Assembly: GCF_014205295.1 (NCBI RefSeq)
Contig: NZ_JACHNF010000001.1
Location: forward strand, 7,688,001 to 7,752,000
Length of the DNA: 64,000 nt
Direction: 5' to 3'
Source of the DNA: Kribbella solani
Lineage (GTDB): Bacteria > Actinomycetota > Actinomycetes > Propionibacteriales > Kribbellaceae
Below are positions 57,636 to 64,000 of this stretch, piece by piece. The notes under the pieces are model-generated. The model worked only from the letters and a program-made list of their open reading frames with translations. It had not been told where the DNA came from and did no database searches. The first letter of the stretch is position 1. Each line of letters opens with the position of its first letter. The position numbers were made by a program, and so were the translations under genes.

Positions 57636-58306
57636 ACCCGATCGACTGGCTGCTGACCTCGCAGGTCACGATCGCCGGGTCGCCGGTGCTGATCCGGGAG
57701 ATCGTCGGCAACGTGTTCGGCCTCGGCAGTGCGCTGTTCGGCATGCGCCGGCTGGTCGCTGCCTGGCCGGTCGGCATCGTCGGGAACGTGCTGCTGTTCA
57801 CGGTCTTCGTCGGCGGCATCTTCGACACGCCGCAGGACAAGGACCTCTGGGGTCAGGCCGGCCGGCAGGTCTTCTTCGCGCTGGTCAGCGTCTACGGCTG
57901 GTACCGCTGGTACCAGACCCGCCACCGGGGCGCGGGCAGTGCCGTGCAGCCGCGGTGGGCGACCGGCCGGGAGCGCCTGGAGCTCGCCGGTATCGCGGTC
58001 GTGCTGTACGCGGTCGCGTACTTCGTACTGCGTGAGCTCGGTTCGTGGGGACCGCAGTGGGACGCGTGGATCCTGACCGGGTCGATCCTGGCGACGTACG
58101 GGATGGCGCGTGGTTTCGTCGAGTTCTGGATGATCTGGGTGGCTGTCGACGTAGTCGGCGTACCGCTGCTGGTGCAGGCGAAGTTCTACCCGTCGGCGGC
58201 GATGTACGTGGTGTACGGACTGTTCTGTGTGCTCGGTTTCGCGTCCTGGTGGAAGATCCAGAACACCGAACGCGCCGCCGCGCCCGAACCTGTGGTGGTG
58301 GGCTGA
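57632..58306 (+). CDS. pnuC: PnuC-family transporter, probable riboflavin transporter RibM
   Basis: A 224-residue membrane protein with about six to seven helices and the PnuC-family aromatic motif YGWYRWYQTR. PnuC proteins carry nicotinamide riboside. In actinobacteria the members encoded inside FMN-controlled riboflavin operons (RibM/PnuX) carry riboflavin, and the position between ribE and ribBA points to that here. GTG 57632 overlaps the ribE stop (GTGA). Confidence 0.85.
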   Translation: MNPIDWLLTSQVTIAGSPVLIREIVGNVFGLGSALFGMRRLVAAWPVGIVGNVLLFTVFVGGIFDTPQDKDLWGQAGRQVFFALVSVYGWYRWYQTRHRGAGSAVQPRWATGRERLELAGIAVVLYAVAYFVLRELGSWGPQWDAWILTGSILATYGMARGFVEFWMIWVAVDVVGVPLLVQAKFYPSAAMYVVYGLFCVLGFASWWKIQNTERAAAPEPVVVG

Positions 58307-58307
58307 G

Positions 58308-59546
58308 ATGGGTGACGTACTGAAACTGGACACGATCGAGCACGCGATCGACGAGATCCGGGCCGGGCGGCCGGTGATCGTGGTCGACGACGAGGACCGG
58401 GAGAACGAGGGCGACCTGATCTTCGCCGCGTCGAAGGCGACGCCGGAGCTGCTCGCGTTCCTGATCCGGTACAGCTCGGGCGTGGTCTGCGTACCGATGG
58501 AGGGCGCCGAGCTGGACCGGCTCGGCATCCCGTTGATGACGCCGCACAACCGGGAGCGGATGCGGACCGCGTACACGATCTCGGTAGACGCGCGGGACGG
58601 GATCAGTACTGGGATCTCGGCCGCCGACCGGGCCCGGACGATCCGGGTGCTGACCGATTCGGCCTCGGAGCCGTACGACCTGGTGCAGCCGGGGCACGTG
58701 TTCCCGCTGCGCGGCCGGGAGGGCGGCGTACTGGTCCGGCCGGGGCACACCGAGGCGTCGATCGACCTGGCCCGGATGGCCGGACTGACTCCGGCCGCGG
58801 TGATTTCGGAGCTGGTGAACGACGACGGCACGATGAAGCGCGGTACGCAGCTGCGCACGTTCGCCGACGAGCACGGGCTGGTGCTGGTCTCGATCGACGA
58901 CCTGATCCGGTACCGGCGGCTGACCGAGTCGCAGATCAAACGGGTCGCGACGACGACGCTGCCGACCCAGTACGGCGATTTCGTCGCGCACGGGTACCGG
59001 AACACGGTCGACGGGTCGGAGCAGTTGGCGCTGGTGCGCGGTGAGATCGGCGACGGGCCGACGCTCGTACGCCTGCACTCCGAGTGCTTGACCGGTGATG
59101 TGTTCGGCTCGCTGCGCTGTGACTGCGGCCCGCAGCTCGACGAGGCGATGCGCGAGGTCGCGGCCGAGGGCGGCGTGGTCGTGTACCTGCGTGGCCATGA
59201 AGGACGCGGGATCGGTCTGCTGCACAAGCTGCAGGCGTACGAACTGCAGGACGCCGGCCGCGACACCGTCGACGCGAACCTGGACCTGGGTCTGCCGGCG
59301 GACGCCCGCGACTACGGGACCGGCGCCCAGATCCTGGCTGATCTCGGGGTGAAGTCGGTGCGGATGATGACCAACAACCCGGACAAGCTGACCGGTGTGC
59401 AGGGCTACGGCATCGAGGTGGTCGAGCGCCGCGGCATCTCGATCGACCCCACTGAGCACAACCTCCGGTACCTGCGTACCAAACGCGACCGTATGGGTCA
59501 CCACCTTCCCGGTGGCCTCCGCGCCGAAGAGAACGGAGCCGGCTGA
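58308..59546 (+). CDS. ribBA: Bifunctional DHBP synthase / GTP cyclohydrolase II RibBA
   Basis: A 412-residue fusion. Residues about 1-200 are 3,4-dihydroxy-2-butanone-4-phosphate synthase (DDEDRENEGDLIFAA, RPGHTEASIDLARMAG). Residues about 205-412 are GTP cyclohydrolase II with the zinc cluster CLTGDVFGSLRCDCGPQ and the RGHEGRGIGLLHKLQAY loop. It supplies both precursors of the lumazine. It overlaps ribH by one base (TGATG). Confidence 0.95.
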   Translation: MGDVLKLDTIEHAIDEIRAGRPVIVVDDEDRENEGDLIFAASKATPELLAFLIRYSSGVVCVPMEGAELDRLGIPLMTPHNRERMRTAYTISVDARDGISTGISAADRARTIRVLTDSASEPYDLVQPGHVFPLRGREGGVLVRPGHTEASIDLARMAGLTPAAVISELVNDDGTMKRGTQLRTFADEHGLVLVSIDDLIRYRRLTESQIKRVATTTLPTQYGDFVAHGYRNTVDGSEQLALVRGEIGDGPTLVRLHSECLTGDVFGSLRCDCGPQLDEAMREVAAEGGVVVYLRGHEGRGIGLLHKLQAYELQDAGRDTVDANLDLGLPADARDYGTGAQILADLGVKSVRMMTNNPDKLTGVQGYGIEVVERRGISIDPTEHNLRYLRTKRDRMGHHLPGGLRAEENGAG

Positions 59547-60016
59547 TGTCGGGTAGTGGAGCACCCACCATCGAGGTACCGCGCGTCGAGAACGCCCGAG
59601 TGGCAGTCGTGGCCGCGCAGTGGCACCCGAAGGTCACCGATGGCCTGCTGACCGGTGCACTGCGCGCGCTGGCCGACTCTGGTGTCACCGAGCACACCGT
59701 CGTCCGCGTACCTGGCTCGTTCGAGCTCCCGGTGGCAGCACTACATGCGGCCAAGTCCGGGTATGACGCGGTGGTCGCGCTGGGCGTAGTGATCCGTGGT
59801 GACACCCCGCACTTCGAGTACGTCTGCCAGGCGACAACAGAGGGACTCATGCAAGTGGGTGTCACCACTGGCGTACCGGTCGGCTTCGGCGTACTCACCT
59901 GTGACAACGACCCGCAGGCACTGGATCGCGCCGGACTGCCGGACAGCCGCGAGGACAAGGGCTACGAGGCCACGCAGGCTGCTCTGTCTACTCTGGCGGC
60001 TATCCGCGGTCTCTAG
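59546..60016 (+). CDS. ribH: 6,7-dimethyl-8-ribityllumazine synthase
   Basis: A 156-residue enzyme with ARVAVVAAQWHPKVTDGLL, VRVPGSFELPVAA, ALGVVIRGDTPHFEYVCQA (catalytic His in TPHF) and PVGFGVLTCDN. It condenses the ribitylaminouracil with the butanone phosphate and usually forms a 60-mer or pentamer. It ends the riboflavin operon and overlaps the convergent gene by 4 bp. Confidence 0.95.
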   Translation: MSGSGAPTIEVPRVENARVAVVAAQWHPKVTDGLLTGALRALADSGVTEHTVVRVPGSFELPVAALHAAKSGYDAVVALGVVIRGDTPHFEYVCQATTEGLMQVGVTTGVPVGFGVLTCDNDPQALDRAGLPDSREDKGYEATQAALSTLAAIRGL

Positions 60017-60972
60017 ATCCTGGTGTGCTCCATGAACCAGTTGGTGGTCCAGGTCTTGCCCTGGTCCGTGGAGAACGCCTGTTCCCAGGCGGCTTTGTCA
60101 GTGCCTGCTGTCCAGTGGAAACGGACGTCGATGGGCTGACCGTCCCAGGTGTCAGGCCCTTCGAACACACCGGTGCCGTCCGCGTTCCACTTGCCGACAA
60201 CAGGTGGCTCCAACCGGCCGTTCTTGCTGTTGCTCCAGTAGATGGACCACTCGCGGGACACCGGGTCGTACAGCCGGAAGGTGGCACCACGGAAGCCCTC
60301 GCTGGGGAACCAGCCTTCGTCGAAGCTGACGGCGCCGTCGAAGTAGGTGGTGGCCTGCAGGGTGGCGTCGTGCTCGTACCACTCGTGCGGCTCGCCCAGT
60401 ACGGGCCGGCGGCGACGGTTGTGGAATGACCAGCTGCCGACGAGGAAGTCGAACTCGTCAGTGACCTTCGGCACGTCCAGTGCGGGCGGCGGGGTGTCGC
60501 GGCGGGTGAAGTCCATCGTCCAGTTGGTCTCCCAGCTCGCACCGCCGTCGCCGGAGTACGCCTGTTCCCAGTGCGCTGTCGTCTCGGTGATGTCCGACCA
60601 GACGAAGCGGCACAGCACCGGACGGCCGTCGTGCTCGTCATCGCCGATCAGAGTGCAGGTGGTGCCGTCGGCCGACCAGCTGCCATGCACCGGCGGGTAG
60701 AGCTTCATGCTGGTGCTGCTGACCCACCAGATGCTCCACTGCTTTGCCACCGGGTCGAACAGCCGCAGCGACAGGCCGTACGTGCCCTGCTGGGGGAAGT
60801 GCGTCTCGTCGATGCTGATCTGGCCGTCGAAGTACGTGTGCGCGGTGGTCGTACCGTCGAACTCCTCCCACTCGCTGCTGTCGGTGAGGGGGTGCTTCAG
60901 CCGGCGGTGCCGTACGTCGAAGTGTCCGCTGAAGAAGTCGAAATCGCCGGTCACCTTGGTCCAAGTCGTCAT
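60013..60972 (-). CDS. Hypothetical protein with two tandem homologous domains
   Basis: A 319-residue soluble protein made of two similar halves (about 1-155 and 160-319). Each has DFDFFSGHF/EFDFLVGSW, a ..EWEEFD/EWYEHD..TYFDG block, an RLFDPVAKQWSIWW/RLYDPVSREWSIYW block and a GxSWETNW/GKTWTTNW ending. It resembles DUF1579-type lipocalin-like proteins, without certainty. It is divergent from a WYL regulator, which probably controls it. Confidence 0.65.
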   Translation of the reverse strand: MTTWTKVTGDFDFFSGHFDVRHRRLKHPLTDSSEWEEFDGTTTAHTYFDGQISIDETHFPQQGTYGLSLRLFDPVAKQWSIWWVSSTSMKLYPPVHGSWSADGTTCTLIGDDEHDGRPVLCRFVWSDITETTAHWEQAYSGDGGASWETNWTMDFTRRDTPPPALDVPKVTDEFDFLVGSWSFHNRRRRPVLGEPHEWYEHDATLQATTYFDGAVSFDEGWFPSEGFRGATFRLYDPVSREWSIYWSNSKNGRLEPPVVGKWNADGTGVFEGPDTWDGQPIDVRFHWTAGTDKAAWEQAFSTDQGKTWTTNWFMEHTRI

Positions 60973-61021
60973 GCGACCAGCCTGCTCGTGAAACCTGACA
61001 ATCCGTGACAGTGTTTCGGGC

Positions 61022-61027
61022 TAACCT
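61022..61027 (+). promoter_or_regulatory. -10 element TAACCT of a leaderless promoter
   Basis: TAACCT is followed by six bases and the ATG at 61034. TGACA occurs twice (60996-61000 and 61006-61010) with a 10-bp period just upstream and may be a binding site. Confidence 0.45.
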
Positions 61028-61033
61028 CGGAGC

Positions 61034-61999
61034 ATGCGTTCGAGCCGGCTGTTGTCGATCCTGCTGTTGCTGCAGACGCGGCGGCAGCTGACCGCGCGGG
61101 AGCTTGCCGACGAGCTGGAGGTGTCGCTGCGGACCATCTACCGGGACGTGGAGGCCCTGGCGGCGGCTGGCGTTCCGGTGTACGCGGACCAGGGCCGCGC
61201 TGGCGGCTACCGGTTGGTAGACGGGTACCGGACTCGTTTGACCGGGCTCACCGAGCAGGAGGCGGCCGCACTGTTTCTGGTGGGTATGCCGGGTGCGGCC
61301 GCGGCGCTCGGGCTCACTGCCGAGACAAGCGCGGCCGAGCTGAAGCTACTGGCCGCACTGGCGCCGGACCAGCGGGATCGCGCTGGGCGGTTGAAGAACC
61401 GATTCCACCTGGACCTGCCTGCCTGGTACCAGGACGCGGAGGTGTCACCGCACCTGTCTGCCGTGGCAGATGCCGTGCTGCACGACCGGCGGATCAAGGT
61501 GCGCTACCGGCGGTGGGAGGAGCCGCGTGAAGTAGAGCGGGTGCTGGAGCCGCACGGGCTCGTGCTGAAGAACGGCAGCTGGTACGTGGTCGCCGCGGCT
61601 GCCAGTGGGTTGCGTACGTACCGGGTGTCCAACATCCTCGAACTGACCGTGACCGACGAGGAGTTCGAACGGGACGCGGACTTCGACCTCGCTGCGTTCT
61701 GGCAGGAGCACCTGGAGGGGTTCGATCGGGTCCGGTACACGGCGCAGGCTGTTGTCCGAGTGTCCGCGCGGTTGGCGACGAGGATGTACGACGTGTCCTA
61801 CCCGGCACTTGTCAACGCGGTCGCGGCGGCCGAACCGGAGCCCGACGGCAGTGTGGTGGTGACGATCCCGATCGAGTCAGTGGCCAACGCCGCCACGTCA
61901 CTCAGTCGGTTCGGTCCCGCGCTGGAGGCTCTGGAGCCACCGGAGCTTCGTACCGCGCTGGCCGACCTGGGGCGGTCGCTACTCGAGTTGTACGAGTGA
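61034..61999 (+). CDS. HTH-WYL transcriptional regulator
   Basis: A 321-residue regulator with an N-terminal winged helix (SRLLSILLLLQTRRQLTARELADELEVSLRTIYRDVEAL) and a WYL domain from about residue 145 (IKVRYRRWEEPREVERVLEPHGLVLKNGSWYVVAA), plus the C-terminal WCX segment. WYL proteins sense small molecules or single-stranded DNA. It is divergent from the two-domain hypothetical gene. Its last 98 bp overlap the convergent membrane-protein gene. Confidence 0.87.
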   Translation: MRSSRLLSILLLLQTRRQLTARELADELEVSLRTIYRDVEALAAAGVPVYADQGRAGGYRLVDGYRTRLTGLTEQEAAALFLVGMPGAAAALGLTAETSAAELKLLAALAPDQRDRAGRLKNRFHLDLPAWYQDAEVSPHLSAVADAVLHDRRIKVRYRRWEEPREVERVLEPHGLVLKNGSWYVVAAAASGLRTYRVSNILELTVTDEEFERDADFDLAAFWQEHLEGFDRVRYTAQAVVRVSARLATRMYDVSYPALVNAVAAAEPEPDGSVVVTIPIESVANAATSLSRFGPALEALEPPELRTALADLGRSLLELYE

Positions 62000-62447
62000 G
62001 GTCACGTGAAAGGTGCGAGCGCCGGAAGCCGCGAGTGAACAGCCAGCGGAGGTCGGCCTGCGTGTCATACATGAGCTGCACATGGAAGTAGTTGATGTGC
62101 TCGAGTACACCGGCCAGTGCGAACAGCAGGCCGACGACGGTTCCGGAGCCGGGGTTTTGGGCTACGGACCAGGCTGTGTAGACCAGTCCGCCGGTTAGCA
62201 GGACCACGTTGCACCAGCGGAGCTGCCTGAAGAAGCCGACGCCGGTGCGGTGGAGCTTCAGCCACCAGTACAGGGCGCCTTCCAGTAGCAGGAGGGCGAA
62301 GAGCGCGAAGCCGGTCAGGTTCGGGGTGGTGGTGGGGAGGTTGAGGAGGTGGAACCACACGACGTACTGCAGGGGGATGTTGAGCAGCTCCAGGGCGGCC
62401 AGGGTGCGCAGGCGGTGGGTGACCCAGGCGCGGGAGCGGTGGTTCAT
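61902..62447 (-). CDS. Small membrane protein of unknown function
   Basis: A 181-residue protein with four predicted helices: about 15-35, 44-62, 78-96 and 103-122. It contains HINYFHVQLMYD and a basic Arg-rich C-terminal tail. The final 30 residues are encoded antisense to the WYL gene and are Pro/Arg-rich, so they are probably non-essential read-through. ATG 62447 lies 9 bp from the stop of the peptidase gene upstream, so the two may be cotranscribed. Confidence 0.6.
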   Translation of the reverse strand: MNHRSRAWVTHRLRTLAALELLNIPLQYVVWFHLLNLPTTTPNLTGFALFALLLLEGALYWWLKLHRTGVGFFRQLRWCNVVLLTGGLVYTAWSVAQNPGSGTVVGLLFALAGVLEHINYFHVQLMYDTQADLRWLFTRGFRRSHLSRDLTRTTRVATAPGRPARYEAPVAPEPPARDRTD

Positions 62448-62455
62448 CCGGGTGA

Positions 62456-63424
62456 CTATGTCAGGTTTTGGATTCGGTTGTGGGGTACGGCGTGGGCGGT
62501 GTGGTTCTGGTGGCCGGTGGTGGTTTGGGCCATGGTGAGGGAGTTGAGCAGTGCCTCTTCTACCGACTCCGTTACTGCTTGGAACGGGGTGCGGAGGTCT
62601 CGGTCGGCGTACGTGGGGTTGCGGGTGGTGGTGAAGGCGATCGCGTAGTCGCCGCTGCCCGGGGCGTAGTCGGAGCCGACGCGGGACATCGCGAAGATCG
62701 CCCGGCGGGCCAGCCGGCCGAGCTGGCGGGAGTCGAGCGGGAGGTCAGTGGCGACGACGATCATGCAGGAGTTCCCATCCTGGTCGATCGGTTCCGCAGG
62801 TACCTGTCGCCCGAGCACGGTAAGTACCCCGGAGAAGTTCGCCTGCACCAGAACCCCCACGGTTCCCTGGTGAAGTAAGCGGGAGGAGGTGCCAATGCCT
62901 GCCTTGAAGCCCAGCGCGCAGGTGCCGGTTCCGGCGCCCGCGCAGCCTTCTGCGGGGAGGGCAGGGGTGGCGGAGTTCAGGGCGGCGTGGACGTGGGCGG
63001 GGGTGATGGGGCGGCGGCGGATGTCGGAGAGGTGGCCGTCGTTGGTTTCGCCGACGATGGGGTTCAGGCTGGTCGCGGCCGGATCGCGCTCCAGCAGCCA
63101 GGTCAGAAAAGCATCGGCCACCCGGAACGTACTCAGCGTCCCGGTCAGCAGGATCGGCGTTTCGATCACCCCGAGCTCGTCGACCTGCGTACTCCCGACC
63201 AGCTTCCCGTACCCGTTGCCGACCGCGATCGCGGCCGGGAGCATACCCGCGTAGCCGTCCGGAACGATCGCCGTCACGCCGGTGTTCACCCCGTCCCCGG
63301 TGAGCGTGGTCTGCCCGACCCGGACCCCGGGCACGTCGGTGATCGCGTTCAGCGGACCGGTGGGCAGGGTACCGACGGTGATGCCGAGCTCACGGACCCG
63401 GCGCGGAGTATGCATACCGACCAT
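62456..63424 (-). CDS. P1 (DmpA/BapA-like) family peptidase
   Basis: A 322-residue self-processing aminopeptidase of family S58. AITDVPGVRVGQTTL, GNGYGKLVGSTQVDELG, GTGTCALGFKAGIGTSSR and the cleavage-region motif DGNSCMIVVATDLPLDSRQL are seen, with the Ser after Asn as the likely new N-terminal nucleophile. Family members release N-terminal D- or L-amino acids or beta-amino acids. ATG 63424 is chosen; an in-frame ATG lies at 63415. It is divergent from hisE. Confidence 0.85.
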   Translation of the reverse strand: MVGMHTPRRVRELGITVGTLPTGPLNAITDVPGVRVGQTTLTGDGVNTGVTAIVPDGYAGMLPAAIAVGNGYGKLVGSTQVDELGVIETPILLTGTLSTFRVADAFLTWLLERDPAATSLNPIVGETNDGHLSDIRRRPITPAHVHAALNSATPALPAEGCAGAGTGTCALGFKAGIGTSSRLLHQGTVGVLVQANFSGVLTVLGRQVPAEPIDQDGNSCMIVVATDLPLDSRQLGRLARRAIFAMSRVGSDYAPGSGDYAIAFTTTRNPTYADRDLRTPFQAVTESVEEALLNSLTMAQTTTGHQNHTAHAVPHNRIQNLT

Positions 63425-63496
63425 GGTCGGCGAGGCAGTCCGGGGAGCGGACCTGGGGGTGGCGGCTGGGAACGGGCCCCGTAGGCTGGGCGCGCG

Positions 63497-63760
63497 ATGA
63501 AGAGTTTCGAGGAGTTGTTCGCCGAGCTGGCCGAGAAGGCACGGACGCGCCCGGAGGGTTCCGGGACCGTGGCCGAGCTGGATGCCGGCGTGCACACGAT
63601 CGGCAAGAAGCTGGTCGAGGAGGCCGCCGAGTCCTGGATGGCCGCCGAGCACGAGGGCAAGGACCGGGCCGCGGAAGAGCTGTCCCAGCTGCTGTACCAC
63701 GCCCAGGTGATGATGCATGCCCTCGGCCTGGACCTCGAAGACGTGTACCGACATCTGTAG
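63497..63760 (+). CDS. hisE: Phosphoribosyl-ATP pyrophosphatase HisE
   Basis: An 87-residue all-alpha pyrophosphatase for the second step of histidine synthesis, with KKLVEEAAESWMAAEHEGKDRAAEELSQLLYHAQV carrying the metal-binding acidic residues. TAGGCT (63482-63487) lies nine bases before the ATG, suggesting a nearly leaderless transcript. hisG follows by 60 bp, the usual actinobacterial pairing. Confidence 0.93.
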   Translation: MKSFEELFAELAEKARTRPEGSGTVAELDAGVHTIGKKLVEEAAESWMAAEHEGKDRAAEELSQLLYHAQVMMHALGLDLEDVYRHL

Positions 63761-63820
63761 GAGCCACCACCCCACAGCCACCGGTTCACATCAGTCGAGG
63801 AAGCAGAGGAAGCCACTGCC

Positions 63821-64000
63821 ATGCTGCGCGTCGCCGTACCGAACAAGGGTTCGCTGAGCGAGTCCGCCATCGAAATGCTCACCGAGGCCGGCTACAAACA
63901 GCGCCGGTCGACCAAGGATCTGACCCTCACCGACGCCGCCAACGAGGTCGAGTTCTACTACCTCCGGCCGCGGGACATCGCCGTGTACGTGGGCGAGGGC
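63821..64000 (+). CDS. hisG: ATP phosphoribosyltransferase HisG (5' part only)
   Basis: The frame opens MLRVAVPNKGSLSESAIEML and runs through FYYLRPRDIAVYVGEG to the edge of the window, 60 codons of a protein usually about 280-290 residues long. It is the first enzyme of histidine synthesis and feedback-inhibited by histidine. AGAGGAAG lies upstream of the ATG. The 3' end is outside the window. Confidence 0.93.
   Translation, partial: MLRVAVPNKGSLSESAIEMLTEAGYKQRRSTKDLTLTDAANEVEFYYLRPRDIAVYVGEG

Overview
The window is a high-GC actinobacterial chromosome segment. GC-rich third positions, many GTG starts, frequent leaderless promoters, a complete egtABCD set, an FMN-riboswitch riboflavin operon next to hisE-hisG, a FolP2-type pterin enzyme and a DtxR/IdeR iron box all fit a soil actinomycete. 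Gene order and protein styles look most like Kribbella or a relative in the Propionibacteriales, but that assignment is inference and no marker gene proves it.

Layout. 1-8 kb: an NCS1 permease, a hydantoinase-A-like protein, three tandem DUF917 (S-methyl-thiohydantoin desulfurase family) proteins and a PucR regulator, probably a (thio)hydantoin or purine-like salvage locus. 8-11 kb (minus strand): three enzymes of oxidative L-fucose catabolism. 11-14 kb: a coupled trio (FolP2-like protein, RibD-C/DHFR-fold reductase, class III dioxygenase-like protein) and an unknown protein. 14-18.8 kb: a divergent ferric-siderophore uptake locus around an iron box, ending in an FhuF-type reductase. 18.9-22.4 kb: a large secreted GH123-like enzyme with two discoidin domains and a seven-repeat lectin-like propeller. 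22.6-26.9 kb: egtABCD for ergothioneine. 26.9-31.3 kb: a sugar ABC importer and its divergent LacI regulator.

31-37 kb: an alpha/beta hydrolase, two paralogous secreted Cys/His (CHAP/NlpC-like) proteins sharing an upstream DNA element beside an XRE regulator fused to an NBR1-type Ig domain, then a GbsR/MarR regulator divergent from an ABC exporter. 37-41 kb: a split-barrel flavoprotein and cobalamin genes cobL-cobM-cobK. 41-45.5 kb: rpe, an MFS exporter, a HAD-IIA phosphatase and two polysaccharide deacetylases. 45.6-48 kb: a polar amino-acid ABC importer. 48-51 kb: an XRE-type regulator divergent from a secreted von Willebrand A protein. 51-53.7 kb: a GbsR/MarR paralogue divergent from a CocE/NonD hydrolase across a 16-bp perfect inverted repeat. 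53.7-55.4 kb: a degraded transposase trace and a membrane Ser/Thr kinase. 55.6-60 kb: FMN riboswitch, ribD-ribE-pnuC(ribM)-ribBA-ribH. 60-64 kb: an unknown two-repeat protein, a WYL regulator, a membrane protein, a P1-family peptidase, hisE and the 5' end of hisG, which is cut by the window edge.

The candidates I find most worth following are the CHAP-pair plus HTH-NBR1 locus, the triple-DUF917 operon with two tiny bridging ORFs, and the FolP2/RibD-C/dioxygenase-like trio. No tRNA, rRNA, CRISPR array or intact mobile element was seen.
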